A stretch of 64,000 nt of DNA. Origin: Halomonas sp. HL-48. Its GTDB lineage: Bacteria > Pseudomonadota > Gammaproteobacteria > Pseudomonadales > Halomonadaceae. Of this stretch, positions 20,132 to 28,778 are shown piece after piece (position 1 is the stretch's first letter; every line of letters begins with the position of its first letter). Location: NCBI RefSeq assembly GCF_001314875.1, contig NZ_LJZS01000001.1, forward strand, positions 62,001 through 126,000, given 5' to 3'. Position numbers and translations under genes: made by a program. Under the pieces are notes generated by a model. The model made no database searches, was not told the DNA's origin, and saw nothing but the letters and a program-made list of their open reading frames with translations.

Positions 20132-20991
20132 TGGCTCACGATTTGCTAGACCGGATACGCGAACGCCTGGAAGAGCTCAACCGCTCGGAGCGTAAAGTCG
20201 CCAATGTGATTATCGACGATCCGGCGGCCGCCACCAGCCTCAGCATCGCAAGCCTGGCTCAAGCGGCAAGCGTCAGCGAGCCGACGGTAAATCGTTTCTG
20301 CCGTAATTTCGGCGCCAAGGGCTACCCGGATTTCAAGATCAAGCTGGCCCAGAGCCTGGCCGGCGGCACGCCCTACGTAACCCGCGCGGTCGAGCCCGGC
20401 GATACCGCCACCCAGTACACCCACAAGATTTTCGGCGCCACCATTGCAGCCCTCGACGAAGCCCAGCGGGAAGTCGACATGGGCGCCGTCGAACGCATGG
20501 TGGACTACCTGACCCAGGCCAAACAGATTCACTTCTTCGGCCTGGGCGCCTCCGGTGCGGTGGCCCAGGACGCCCAGCACAAGTTCTTCCGCTTCAACCT
20601 GCCGGTCATGGTGCATATCGATGTGCTGATGCAGCGCATGGTGGCAGCCGCCTGCCACACCGGCGATGTGGTGGTGATCATTTCCTATACCGGGCGTACC
20701 CGCGAGCTGGTCGACATTGCCCGCGTGGCGCGTGAAGCCGGCGCGGTGGTGCTGGGCATCACGGCCCCGAAGTCACCGTTGGCCCAGGAATGCACCGCCA
20801 CCCTTGAGGTCGCCACGCCGGAAGACACCGACCATTACATGCCGATGACGTCGCGGGTGATTCAGCTGACGCTGATCGACGCCCTGGCCACCGGTGTGAC
20901 GCTCCGGCGCGGCGAGGATTTTCTGCCGCACCTCAAGAAAATCAAGGATAGCCTGCGCGAAACGCGCTTTCCCGTGAACAAGGCGACCTAG
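20131..20991 (+). CDS. hexR: Transcriptional regulator HexR (RpiR family)
   Basis: RpiR-type repressor of central sugar catabolism that responds to KDPG in Pseudomonas and other proteobacteria. An N-terminal helix-turn-helix (about 1-77) has [20 protein letters not shown], and a SIS sugar-phosphate domain follows (about 120-255, [17 protein letters not shown] and [16 protein letters not shown]). At 286 residues it resembles Pseudomonas HexR, including the [18 protein letters not shown] linker. Unusually it is the third gene of a c-di-GMP signalling operon and has no zwf, edd or glucokinase gene beside it. Confidence 0.88.
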   Translation: MAHDLLDRIRERLEELNRSERKVANVIIDDPAAATSLSIASLAQAASVSEPTVNRFCRNFGAKGYPDFKIKLAQSLAGGTPYVTRAVEPGDTATQYTHKIFGATIAALDEAQREVDMGAVERMVDYLTQAKQIHFFGLGASGAVAQDAQHKFFRFNLPVMVHIDVLMQRMVAAACHTGDVVVIISYTGRTRELVDIARVAREAGAVVLGITAPKSPLAQECTATLEVATPEDTDHYMPMTSRVIQLTLIDALATGVTLRRGEDFLPHLKKIKDSLRETRFPVNKAT

Positions 20992-21003
20992 CAGTCAGAT
21001 TGC

Positions 21004-21363
21004 TCAGCGGCTCACGGCGGCGGAGACGGTAATCTCGACCTTCAGCTCGTCCGCGGGCATGGGGGCGCACACGCAGGTGCGGGCCGGGGCATGACCTTCC
21101 GGCACCCAGGCGTCCCATACGGCATTCATGGCCGCAAAGTCGCCGCCGTCCTTGAGGTAGATCGTCGCGGTCAGCAACTGCTCGCGGGATGAACCGATCT
21201 CGGCCAGCAGCGCATCGACGCGCGCCAGCATGCTGTGGGTCTGCTGGGTAATGTCGCCCTCCCTGGCGTCGGGTCCGGCCACCTGGCCGCATAGGTGCGC
21301 GACTCCCTGGTGGATAACCGCGCGGCTCATGCGGGCTTTGGTATCGTGGCGTTGAATCGTCAT
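21004..21363 (-). CDS. RidA-family (YjgF/YER057c) protein
   Basis: A 119-residue Rid-family protein. Rid proteins hydrolyse reactive enamine/imine intermediates; the key arginine is present in [12 protein letters not shown] and a conserved glutamate in [11 protein letters not shown]. The divergent sequence suggests one of the Rid1-7 subgroups rather than archetypal RidA. AAGGAGG precedes the ATG. It is convergent with hexR, 12 bases apart. Confidence 0.85.
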   Translation of the reverse strand: MTIQRHDTKARMSRAVIHQGVAHLCGQVAGPDAREGDITQQTHSMLARVDALLAEIGSSREQLLTATIYLKDGGDFAAMNAVWDAWVPEGHAPARTCVCAPMPADELKVEITVSAAVSR

Positions 21364-21431
21364 GGGTTGCCTCCTTGGCTTGAATCACTGGTGATTGGGT
21401 GGCCAAAAATACCATGCCGACCGGGCTGGCA

Positions 21432-21773
21432 CTATTCGGCGCAGTCGATGCACTTGAGCACCAGCGGGTCGCTTTCCAGCCGTTTGACGTTGATCCACTC
21501 GCCGCACTCAATGCATTCGCCGAACACCCCTTGCTCGAGACGCTGCAGGGCGCCGGCGATGCGCGTGACGTTCAACTGCCGGCGCTGCTCTTCGGCCTTG
21601 GCCATCTCCTGGCCCTGAAGCGCGTCCATCCGCAACAGGCGACCGACCGAGGTTTGGTCGAGGGTCACAGTATCCCGGGCCCCGGCACTGCTGGCGCTTT
21701 CGTCGAGGAGCGTTTCGCGCAGGGTCAACAGCCGCGCCTTCATGGCCACCGCATCGATGTCTGGATGGTTCAT
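21432..21773 (-). CDS. TraR/DksA-type C4 zinc finger protein
   Basis: A 113-residue protein with a predicted helical coiled-coil N-terminal part and a C-terminal zinc finger, two CxxC pairs (CIEC and CIDC) separated by 17 residues. This is the DksA/TraR layout, but it is shorter than DksA (about 150), so it is a small DksA-like protein that may bind the RNA polymerase secondary channel. The start at 21773 (MNHPDIDAVAMKAR) is set by AAGGAG six bases upstream; longer in-frame options lack one. Confidence 0.85.
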   Translation of the reverse strand: MNHPDIDAVAMKARLLTLRETLLDESASSAGARDTVTLDQTSVGRLLRMDALQGQEMAKAEEQRRQLNVTRIAGALQRLEQGVFGECIECGEWINVKRLESDPLVLKCIDCAE

Positions 21774-21865
21774 CACCGTCTCCTTATGATCTGCTGTTAC
21801 ACTTAGCAAGCTGGCGACTTTTTGGGCGTCGTTCCGCCTGCTTGTTTCGCAAAGGATACTGCACC

Positions 21866-22263
21866 ATGGGCTACCGCACACTGCTGCGCGACCACCGCAG
21901 CGTGTTGAGTATCGCCTTTTTGGCGATGTTCAGCTCAAGCCTGGGACAAAGCTTTTTTGTGGGGTTGTTTCAGGCACCGCTGGCCGAGCATTGGCAGCTG
22001 AGCGCGGGGCAATTTGGCACGGCCTACACAGTGGTAACACTGGCGGCGGGATTTGTCATGCTGCGTGTCGGCCCCTCTATCGACTGGGTTGCCCCCCGCC
22101 GGTTTGCGATAACGGTTTTGCTTGCCCTGCTCGTCGGCGTGGCGCTGATGACGCTGTCACCCTTGAAACGATGCTTATGTTTATCGTCACCGCCTGGTGC
22201 CTAGCCAAACGCGTGTTGCAGGTGGACAGCCGAACCGCACTAGCGCAGGATCAGCACCGGTAA
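21866..22263 (+). pseudogene. Remnant of an MFS transporter
   Basis: The first about 95 residues look like the N-terminus of a major facilitator protein: MGYRTLLRDHRSVLS, then three to four membrane helices with the loop motif RVGPSIDWVAPRR. The frame then becomes SPLKRCLCLSS and stops at 22204. In the +1 frame from about 22164 the DNA encodes LETMLMFIVTAWCLAKRVLQ and stops at 22261-22263, which looks like an MFS C-terminus. A full MFS protein has about 400 residues, so the middle has been deleted and the frame shifted. The remnant runs into the end of the Usp gene on the other strand. Confidence 0.7.
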
Positions 22264-23094
22264 TTGAGCTTTGCGTAACATCGCCGTCGTGGTGCTGCCC
22301 ACCAGCAGGTGGCGGATACGCGAATGGCCGTAGGCCCCCATCACCAGCATATCGATGGCGTGTTCTTCCTTGTAGGCGCGTAGCGTTTCTTCAACGTCGC
22401 CCGCCCGAATCGCGCCTTCGGCGGCGTGTCCGGCATCTTCAAGAGTGCTCAGCGCCCATTCCAACTGCGAGCGATGCTCGGCGGTTTCCGCACCGACAAT
22501 CACCACATGGCAGGTTACCCCGTTAAACAGCGGGCTCTTGGCCAGCATCTCGATGCCTTTGCGCGCCGTCTTGCTGCCGTCGAAGGCCATCATCACCGTT
22601 TCGGGACGGGTAAAGGTCTTGGGCACCATGAGAATCGGACGGTGCATTTCACGCACCACGCGCTCAAGGTTCGAACCCAGATGCCCGCTGGCCTGATGGG
22701 CGGTTTCACCGCGCTTGCCGACCACCAGCAGCCGCACGTCATTTTCCTGCTCCACCAGCGTTTCCACCAGCGTGCCGTTGCGCTGCATGGTCTCCGGCGC
22801 CTCGATACCCGCGTGCAGGGCGCGCTGCTTGGCGTCGTCAAGCAACAACCGGCCTTGCTCACGGGCCAGCTTGGCATGCTGCTCCTCAATGTCGGATAAC
22901 TTCTCGAGCAGATGCTCGCGGGTGCCGAGACCCAGGTTGCCGGTCAGGTCAGGCTCCGAGGTCTGCGGGTGGTTATCGATGACATGGATAAACGCCAGCG
23001 GGGCGTCAAGGCGCTGGGCGGCCCATACCGCATAGTCGCAGACACCCGTGGAAAACCCTGAGCTATCTACGGCCGCTAATACGTGGTCGGTCAT
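22240..23094 (-). CDS. Tandem-domain universal stress protein (paralogue 1)
   Basis: Two Usp domains in 284 residues, UspE-like. The C-terminal domain carries the ATP-binding glycine pattern GAYGHSRIRHLLVGSTT. The first domain has VVGKRGETAHQASGHLGSNLE, also nucleotide-binding-like. AAGGAG supports the start at 23094 (MTDHVLAAVDSS). It is a close paralogue of the gene at 26380-27258, with long identical stretches such as MMAFDGSKTARKGIEMLAK. Divergent from crcB with about 150 bases between. Role inferred as stress/energy sensing; no substrate known. Confidence 0.9.
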   Translation of the reverse strand: MTDHVLAAVDSSGFSTGVCDYAVWAAQRLDAPLAFIHVIDNHPQTSEPDLTGNLGLGTREHLLEKLSDIEEQHAKLAREQGRLLLDDAKQRALHAGIEAPETMQRNGTLVETLVEQENDVRLLVVGKRGETAHQASGHLGSNLERVVREMHRPILMVPKTFTRPETVMMAFDGSKTARKGIEMLAKSPLFNGVTCHVVIVGAETAEHRSQLEWALSTLEDAGHAAEGAIRAGDVEETLRAYKEEHAIDMLVMGAYGHSRIRHLLVGSTTTAMLRKAQLPVLILR

Positions 23095-23242
23095 GGCGTG
23101 CGTCTCCTTAAACGGCGAGTCGAGGTGATTGTTGTTATTCACCTTCCTTTCTACACGAAGTCATTCAGCCACGACAGCGCCCCAACGCTTCCCCATGATA
23201 AGCTTGATGATCATCAGATCGTGCCGGCAAGGGGAAGCATTC

Positions 23243-23632
23243 GTGGGGATTGGCTTGGCAAGCATTGCGCTGGTAGCCGTGGGCGGTGCCGTCGGCGGCA
23301 TGGCCCGCGTCGGCGTTTCCCAGCTCGCCGCCCGATGGTTAGGTAACGCCTTTCCCTGGGGCACCCTGGCCGTCAACCTGCTGGGGGCGTTGGCGCTTGG
23401 CTGGCTGGCGGCCACGCTTACCACCGACAGCGTCGCACCGACGGGCGGCCCCTGGCTGATGCTCGCTGTGGGGCTGCTCGGTGGTTTTACCACGGTGTCG
23501 TCCTTCAGCCTGCAGACGCTGGGCCTGTGGGAAAGCGGCAAGGGCGGCAAGGCGCTGGTTAACATCATCACCACCGTCACGCTGGGCATCACCGCCCTTT
23601 CTCTGGGCGCCTGGCTGGGAGGTGGGCTGTGA
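23243..23632 (+). CDS. crcB: Fluoride channel subunit CrcB/Fluc (first of a pair)
   Basis: Small four-helix membrane protein (129 residues) of the Fluc fluoride-export family: GGMARVGVS, GTLAVNLLGALALGW and GLLGGFTTVSSFSLQ. In the last motif a valine replaces the first phenylalanine of the usual TTFSxF box. I chose the GTG at 23243 because AAGGGGAA precedes it and because CrcB proteins begin about there; an earlier ATG would add 38 unconserved residues. Its stop overlaps the second crcB start (GTGA). I see no fluoride riboswitch in the leader. Confidence 0.88.
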   Translation: MGIGLASIALVAVGGAVGGMARVGVSQLAARWLGNAFPWGTLAVNLLGALALGWLAATLTTDSVAPTGGPWLMLAVGLLGGFTTVSSFSLQTLGLWESGKGGKALVNIITTVTLGITALSLGAWLGGGL

Positions 23633-24012
23633 AAACCCTCACCAGCTACGCCGCGGTCGGTATCGGCAGCGGGCTTGGCAGTGCGCTGCGCTATGTGATT
23701 TCGCTATCGATGATCGACGCGTTCGGCAGCGCCTTTCCCTGGGGCACGCTGCTGGTCAACGTGGCGGGTTCCTGGCTGATCGGCTGGCTGGCAGCGCGCA
23801 TTGCCAGGGCCCCTAAAGCGCGCCTGGCAAGCTGGCAGCCTTTCCTGGTAGCCGGCTTTTGCGGCGGCTTCACCACTTTCTCTCTGTTCAGCCTGGAAGT
23901 CGTTCTGCTGGCGCAGAACCACCCGGCGTTGGCGTTGGCGTATACCCTCGGCAGCCTGCCGCTGTGGCTCGCGGCGGTGTGGTTGGGTCAGCGCTGTGCC
24001 ATTGACCGTTGA
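23629..24012 (+). CDS. crcB: Fluoride channel subunit CrcB/Fluc (second of a pair)
   Basis: A 127-residue Fluc subunit with the full motif set: GLGSALRY, GTLLVNVAGSWLIGW and GFCGGFTTFSLFSLE, including both phenylalanines of the selectivity box. It starts with GTG inside the stop of the first crcB gene. Fluc channels work as dual-topology dimers. A tandem pair of unequal subunits suggests a heterodimer, as in Gram-positive crcB pairs; that is inference. Confidence 0.9.
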   Translation: MKTLTSYAAVGIGSGLGSALRYVISLSMIDAFGSAFPWGTLLVNVAGSWLIGWLAARIARAPKARLASWQPFLVAGFCGGFTTFSLFSLEVVLLAQNHPALALAYTLGSLPLWLAAVWLGQRCAIDR

Positions 24013-24042
24013 GCCTATTGCCTGCGCGCCACGCTCAACGGT
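24005..24042. terminator. Stem-loop between convergent crcB and ACR3-like genes
   Basis: A perfect 10-bp stem, ACCGTTGAGC (24005-24014) with GCTCAACGGT (24033-24042), encloses an 18-base loop. It covers the crcB stop codon and touches the stop of the opposing gene. There is no clear U tract, so it may be a weak bidirectional terminator or a 3' end stabiliser. Confidence 0.45.
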
Positions 24043-25001
24043 TACCGGGTCAGCGGCGGCTTGATCAGCCGCGGCACCCAGGTCAGGTAAGCCACCATCC
24101 CCAACAGCTCGATCAGCGACTGCATGACAATGACCACCACCGCCGCGGCCCATACATCCGGCAGCGCCATCGCCAGCGGCAGCACCACAAAGGAGTTGCG
24201 GGTGCCCAGGCTGAAGGCCAGTGTCCGACCGGATTTTACGGGTAGCCTGGCCAGCCGGCCAAGCCATCTGGCGACCACGGCGGCGGCAAGCAGGTAAATG
24301 ACAAAGATCGCCGCCACCTGCCACAGGGTTTCGCGGGTTTCCATGATGACGTGTACCTGCGAGGCGGCAATCAGAAATACCACCGCCGTCAACAGCGGCA
24401 CGGGCAACCAGCCCATGACGCTGACGCTTTTCTTTAGCGCCGCGTACCGTTCGGCGCCTTTTTCCGTCAGCCAGGCAAGCAGCAGCGGGGTCACAATGAG
24501 CCCGGCAAAGGCGGGCAATAATTCGGCGAATAGCTTAACCGCGACCAGCTGCTCACCCATCATCAGCGTGACATACAGCGGCAGCAGCACGATCTGCAGC
24601 AACAGCAATACCGGCGTGGCGGCAATCGCCCGGGCGCTATCGCCCTGCCCCAGGTGTGTAAAGCTGATAAACCAGTCGGTGCAGGGCACCAGCAACACCA
24701 GCAGGACGCCGAGCATCAGGCTGGTTTCCAACGCAAACAGCGTGACAAGCCCCCACACGATCAGCGGCATGATCACGAAGTTGCCTGCGATCAGGGCGCC
24801 CAGAAAGCGCCGGTCGTTGAGCGCCCGGGAAACATGCAGCAGCGGCACCTGGGTGAAGGTGGCATACAGCAAGGCGCCGAGTAACGGCCAGAGCGCTGTC
24901 TCCCAGGCGTGCAGCGCCTCCCAGCGCGTTCCCAGGACGATACCGGCCAGGATAGCCGCCAGATAGCAACCAACCTGATACTTTTCCAGCGTGTCTCGCA
25001 T
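24042..25001 (-). CDS. ACR3/bile-acid-symporter-family transporter (arsenite efflux-like)
   Basis: A 319-residue membrane protein with about ten hydrophobic segments. It contains the ACR3-type stretch VPCTDWFISFTHLGQGD around residues 104-120, with the cysteine-containing PCTD. Relatives are annotated as arsenic resistance proteins (COG0798), exporting As(III) by proton antiport. No arsR, arsC or arsH adjoins it, so the substrate is not proven; a general anion or bile-acid-like transporter is possible. Confidence 0.75.
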   Translation of the reverse strand: MRDTLEKYQVGCYLAAILAGIVLGTRWEALHAWETALWPLLGALLYATFTQVPLLHVSRALNDRRFLGALIAGNFVIMPLIVWGLVTLFALETSLMLGVLLVLLVPCTDWFISFTHLGQGDSARAIAATPVLLLLQIVLLPLYVTLMMGEQLVAVKLFAELLPAFAGLIVTPLLLAWLTEKGAERYAALKKSVSVMGWLPVPLLTAVVFLIAASQVHVIMETRETLWQVAAIFVIYLLAAAVVARWLGRLARLPVKSGRTLAFSLGTRNSFVVLPLAMALPDVWAAAVVVIVMQSLIELLGMVAYLTWVPRLIKPPLTR

Positions 25002-25067
25002 TCAGCCATCCGCTCGTGCTAGATAAAAGGAAAGCCATAAGCTAACACGGCGGCAGCTTTTAATGAC

Positions 25068-26276
25068 TCAGCTCACGCGTTCATAGCCCCCTACCACGCC
25101 TCTCTTGCTCAGCACGAACTGCCAGAGCTGAATCTCCCGGGCGCGGAAGGCGCCGGCACAGCTGAGCAGGTAATACCGCCACATGCGGTAAAAGGCATCA
25201 TCAAAGCGGTCGCGGAAGTTTGGCCAGTTGGCTTCGAAATTGGCATGCCAGGCCATCAGGGTCTTGTCGTAATTAGCCCCGAAGTTGTGCACATCTTCCA
25301 CCACGAAGAGCGGCTCGGAGGCTTCGACGACCTGGCCGAGGGTCGGCAATTCGCCGTTGGGGAAGATGTACTTGTCGATCCATGGGTCGGAAGGCGTGGC
25401 GGAAAGGTTCTTGCCAATGGTGTGGAGCAGAAACAGCCCGTCGTCTTTCAGGCAGCGGCTTGCCACCTCCATGAACTGGCGATAGTTTTTATGCCCCACG
25501 TGTTCAAACATGCCAATGCTTGCGATGCGGTCAAACTGCTCGGTTTCGTCGCGATAGTCCTGCAGGCGAAACTCGACGGGCAGCCCGCTTCTCATCAGCC
25601 GCTTGCCGAACTCCGCCTGCTCTCTGGAAATTGTCAGGCCCACGCATTCGACGCCGTAATACTCGGCGGCGTAAGCCATAAAGCTACCCCAGCCGCAGCC
25701 GATATCCAGCACCCGCATGCCGGGCTGCAAGCCCAATTTACGACAGATGAGGTCGAGCTTGGCTTCCTGGGCATCATCCAGGCTGGCAGCCTCTTTCCAG
25801 TAGCCGCAGGTATAGGTCATGCGCTTGTCGAGCATGGCCGCGTAGAATTCATTGCCCAGATCGTAGTGTTTTTCGCCCACTTCCCAGGCGCGCTTGGCGC
25901 TTTGCCGATTGAGCAGTCGGGAGCGTAATGAATGATAGACAAGCTGCGTCGGCCGGATCCGCTGGTGGAGCTGGGCGCGCATCAGACGATAAAAGAACTG
26001 GTCCAGCGCCTTGGCGTCCCAGTCGCCATTCATATAACTTTCGCCAAGCCCCAGATTGCCTCGCGAAAGGGCGCTATCGATAACGCCTGGCGCCTTAAGT
26101 TGAATATCCCACGGCCGGTGGCCGTTGATCGCAATATCCGCCTGTTTCAGTAAATCCGCGACGAAGCGATGGGACGATAAGCGTTCGTCAAAGGCGGCAC
26201 GTTGCGTGTCGAGCGTTGATAAATTCAAGGTAACACCCCGCCTATGCCCGTGAGTAAATTGGTAACACCTTTCCAC
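25068..26276 (-). CDS. cfa: Cyclopropane-fatty-acyl-phospholipid synthase Cfa
   Basis: SAM-dependent enzyme that adds a methylene bridge to unsaturated phospholipid acyl chains, often at entry into stationary phase. The SAM motif is VLDIGCGWGSFMAYAAEYYG. FEHVGHKNYRQFM and FPNGELPTLGQV are hallmark Cfa segments. The start is uncertain: the GTG at 26276 gives 402 residues, but a GTG or TTG around 26228-26234, just after a GGCGGG stretch, would give about 387, closer to E. coli Cfa. Two copies of GGTAACACC flank this leader region. Confidence 0.93.
   Translation of the reverse strand: MERCYQFTHGHRRGVTLNLSTLDTQRAAFDERLSSHRFVADLLKQADIAINGHRPWDIQLKAPGVIDSALSRGNLGLGESYMNGDWDAKALDQFFYRLMRAQLHQRIRPTQLVYHSLRSRLLNRQSAKRAWEVGEKHYDLGNEFYAAMLDKRMTYTCGYWKEAASLDDAQEAKLDLICRKLGLQPGMRVLDIGCGWGSFMAYAAEYYGVECVGLTISREQAEFGKRLMRSGLPVEFRLQDYRDETEQFDRIASIGMFEHVGHKNYRQFMEVASRCLKDDGLFLLHTIGKNLSATPSDPWIDKYIFPNGELPTLGQVVEASEPLFVVEDVHNFGANYDKTLMAWHANFEANWPNFRDRFDDAFYRMWRYYLLSCAGAFRAREIQLWQFVLSKRGVVGGYERVS
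26229..26269. promoter_or_regulatory. Direct repeat GGTAACACC in the cfa leader
   Basis: The 9-mer GGTAACACC occurs at 26229-26237 and again at 26261-26269, 32 bases apart, which is about three helical turns. One copy touches the alternative cfa start region. The spacing suits a regulator or an RNA element. No known binding site is recognised. Confidence 0.35.
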
Positions 26277-26334
26277 TTAAGCATAGAACCAACTTCGCCG
26301 TTTGGTGAAATCGATGACCTTCTTTATAGCCGGA

Positions 26335-26368
26335 CAAAAAAAGCCGGCCCGTCGAGAAACGGGCCGGC
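26335..26368 (-). terminator. Strong terminator after the sulP-usp operon
   Basis: On the minus strand a perfect 10-bp stem (GCCGGCCCGT with ACGGGCCGGC, loop of six) is followed by an unbroken run of T (complement of 26335-26342). It closes the transcript ending with the usp gene 11 bases away. Confidence 0.92.
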
Positions 26369-26379
26369 CTGAGGGGCGC

Positions 26380-27258
26380 TTAGCGCAATATGAGCATCGG
26401 TATGGTGCTCTTGCGCAGCATGTCGGTGGTCGTGCTGCCTACCAGCAGATGGCGAATGCGCGAGTGACCGTAGGCGCCCATCACCATCATGTCGATATGA
26501 TGGTCTTTGGCATAGCCGTGCAGCGTGGCTTCCACTTCACCGGCGCGAATCGCTCCTTCGGCCGCGTGGCCGGCCTCGCGCAGCGTGGAAAGTGCCCACT
26601 CGAGCTGCGAGCTGTTCTCGCCGGTATCGGCGCCGACGATCACCACATGGCAGGCAATGCCGCTGAACAGCGGGCTCTTGGCGAGCATTTCAATGCCCTT
26701 CCGCGCCGTCTTGCTGCCGTCGAACGCCATCATGACCTTTTGCGGGGCTCTAAAGCCGCCGCGCGGCACCATCAGAATCGGCCGGTGCATTTCGCGCACC
26801 ACGCGCTCAAGGTTTGAACCCAGATGGCCGCTGGCCTGGTCGGCGGTTTCGCCGCGTTTGCCTACGACCAGCAGACGCACATCGTTTTCAAGCTCTACCA
26901 GGGTTTCCACCAGGGTACCGTTGCGCTGGCGGGTGGCGGGATCGGCAATGCCGTCTTCAATGGCACGCGCCTTGGCCGCCTCAAGCATCAGCTTGCCCTG
27001 TTCGCGGTTGATCCTGGCCCGCTGCTCGTCAAGGGCGGAAAGCTCTTCCATGAGCTTTTCCCGCGCGCCGAGGCGCAGGCTCCCTGACAGGTTGGCGTCT
27101 TCGCTGGTTTGCGGATGGTTATCCACCACGTGGACGAACACCAGCGGCGCATTCAACGCCTGGCTGGCCCAGGCGGCGTAATCGCAGACGCTTTCGGAAA
27201 ACGACGAGCCGTCGATCGCAGCTAACACTTGACCGGACAGCGTGAATTGATCAGACAT
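26380..27258 (-). CDS. Tandem-domain universal stress protein (paralogue 2)
   Basis: Two Usp domains in 292 residues, strongly similar to the gene at 22240-23094. Shared stretches include NGTLVETLVE, NDVRLLVVGKRGET and GAYGHSRIRHLLVGSTTT. AAGGAG precedes the ATG. It lies 17 bases after a SulP transporter gene and is followed by a strong terminator, so the two are one operon. SulP transporters are often paired with or fused to Usp domains in marine bacteria, suggesting regulation of the transporter. Confidence 0.9.
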   Translation of the reverse strand: MSDQFTLSGQVLAAIDGSSFSESVCDYAAWASQALNAPLVFVHVVDNHPQTSEDANLSGSLRLGAREKLMEELSALDEQRARINREQGKLMLEAAKARAIEDGIADPATRQRNGTLVETLVELENDVRLLVVGKRGETADQASGHLGSNLERVVREMHRPILMVPRGGFRAPQKVMMAFDGSKTARKGIEMLAKSPLFSGIACHVVIVGADTGENSSQLEWALSTLREAGHAAEGAIRAGEVEATLHGYAKDHHIDMMVMGAYGHSRIRHLLVGSTTTDMLRKSTIPMLILR

Positions 27259-27275
27259 TGTGCACTCCTTGCTGG

Positions 27276-28778
27276 TTAGTGGCCGCCCATGAGTTTTTCC
27301 ACCGCGACGGGGTCGTCGTGCACGGCGTAACGATCGACCACGGTGGCACTCGCTTCGTTGAGGCCGATCAGCTCAACCTCGGTGCCTTCGCGGCGGAATT
27401 TGATCACCACCCGGTCCAACGCCTGCACGGCGGTGATATCCCAGAAGTGAGCCCGGGAGAGATTGATGGTGACCTTGTCGATGCTTTCCCTGAAATCAAA
27501 CGCTTCGATAAAGCGCTCGGAGGACGCAAAGAACACCTGACCCACGACCTGATATTCGCGCTCGCTGCCCGGGGTGACTTCCTTCGAGCCGATGTACATG
27601 ATGTTGCCGACCTTATTGGCGAAGAACATCGCCGCCAGCAGCACGCCCACGAAAACCCCAATCGCCAGGTTGTGGGTGCCCACGGTCACCGCCACGGTCG
27701 CCACCATCACGATATTGGTGCTCATCGGGTGTTTCTTGAGATCACGGATGGACTCCCAACTGAAGGTGCCCACCGACACCATGATCATCACCGCGACCAG
27801 CGCTGCCATGGGGATCTGCGAGACCCAGTCGGCGAGAAACACCACCATCAACAGCAGCGCAACACCGGCAATCAGGGTCGAAGTACGCCGACGGCCGCCG
27901 GATTTAACGTTGATCACCGACTGGCCGATCATCGCACAGCCCGCCATGCCGCCGATCATGCCCGAGCCGATATTGGCAATACCCTGGCCTTTACACTCAC
28001 GATTTTTATCGCTTTTGGTATCGGTCAGATCGTCGATGATCGTCGCGGTCATCATGGATTCCAGCAGGCCCACCACGGTCAGCATCAGCGAGTACGGCAG
28101 GATGATCATCAGGGTTTCAAGATTCAGCGGCACGTCCGGCCACAGGAAGATGGGCAGGCTATCGGGCAGTTCGCCCATATCGCCCACGCTGCGAATCTCC
28201 ATGCCGGTGATCATGTAAACCGCGGTCAGCACGACGATGCACACCAGCGGGGAAGGAATCGTTTTACCCAGCACCGGCACATAGGGGAAGCCGTAGATAA
28301 TCGCCAGACCCGCCGCCGTCATGGCGTAAACGTGCCAGGTCACATCGGTCAGTTCCGGCAATTGGGCCATGAAGATGAGAATCGCCAGGGCGTTCACAAA
28401 CCCCGTCACCACCGAGCGCGAAACAAAGCGCATCAGGTCGGCAAGCCTCAGGTAGCCGGCGATGATCTGGAACACGCCGGTCAACAGCGTCGCGGCCAGC
28501 AGATACTCGAGCCCGTGCTCCTTGACCAGGGTGATCATCAATAGCGCCATGGCCCCCGTGGCGGCCGAGATCATGCCCGAGCGGCCGCCGGTGAAGGCGA
28601 TAATCACACAAATCGCAAAGGAGGCGTAAAGGCCGACCTTGGGGTCGACCCCCGCAATGATGGAGAAGGCGATCGCCTCGGGAATCAGGGCGAGCGCCAC
28701 CACGATACCCGCCAGGGTGTCGCCCTTGAGGTTCGAGAGCCAAGACTGTTTAAATTTTTCGTACATGCGGGGGTCCAT
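27276..28778 (-). CDS. SulP/SLC26 anion transporter with C-terminal STAS domain
   Basis: A 500-residue inner-membrane protein. The N-terminal family signature [20 protein letters not shown] and about ten to twelve helices fill residues 15-400. A STAS domain closes the protein (about 410-490, [21 protein letters not shown]). Family members carry sulfate, bicarbonate (BicA) or other anions; the short STAS and the marine/halophile setting favour a sodium-coupled bicarbonate type, but that is inference. The start could be Met5 (28766). It is first in an operon with a Usp gene. Confidence 0.85.
   Translation of the reverse strand: MDPRMYEKFKQSWLSNLKGDTLAGIVVALALIPEAIAFSIIAGVDPKVGLYASFAICVIIAFTGGRSGMISAATGAMALLMITLVKEHGLEYLLAATLLTGVFQIIAGYLRLADLMRFVSRSVVTGFVNALAILIFMAQLPELTDVTWHVYAMTAAGLAIIYGFPYVPVLGKTIPSPLVCIVVLTAVYMITGMEIRSVGDMGELPDSLPIFLWPDVPLNLETLMIILPYSLMLTVVGLLESMMTATIIDDLTDTKSDKNRECKGQGIANIGSGMIGGMAGCAMIGQSVINVKSGGRRRTSTLIAGVALLLMVVFLADWVSQIPMAALVAVMIMVSVGTFSWESIRDLKKHPMSTNIVMVATVAVTVGTHNLAIGVFVGVLLAAMFFANKVGNIMYIGSKEVTPGSEREYQVVGQVFFASSERFIEAFDFRESIDKVTINLSRAHFWDITAVQALDRVVIKFRREGTEVELIGLNEASATVVDRYAVHDDPVAVEKLMGGH

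Noticed and set aside
21842-22204. A complete small four-helix membrane protein instead of an MFS remnant
   Set aside because: The end of the frame changes to SPLKRCLCLSS, while the neighbouring frame continues with an MFS-like C-terminus. A deletion explains both.
23095-23242. A fluoride riboswitch upstream of crcB
   Set aside because: The conserved crcB-motif bases and pseudoknot arms are not visible; only a promoter-sized gap with AAGGGGAA before the GTG is seen.
27258-28544. A 428-codon open frame on the plus strand opposite the SulP gene
   Set aside because: It is rich in His, Gln, Arg and Asp, as expected for the reverse complement of membrane-protein codons in GC-rich DNA, and it matches no family I know. 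The minus-strand frame encodes a clear SulP protein.
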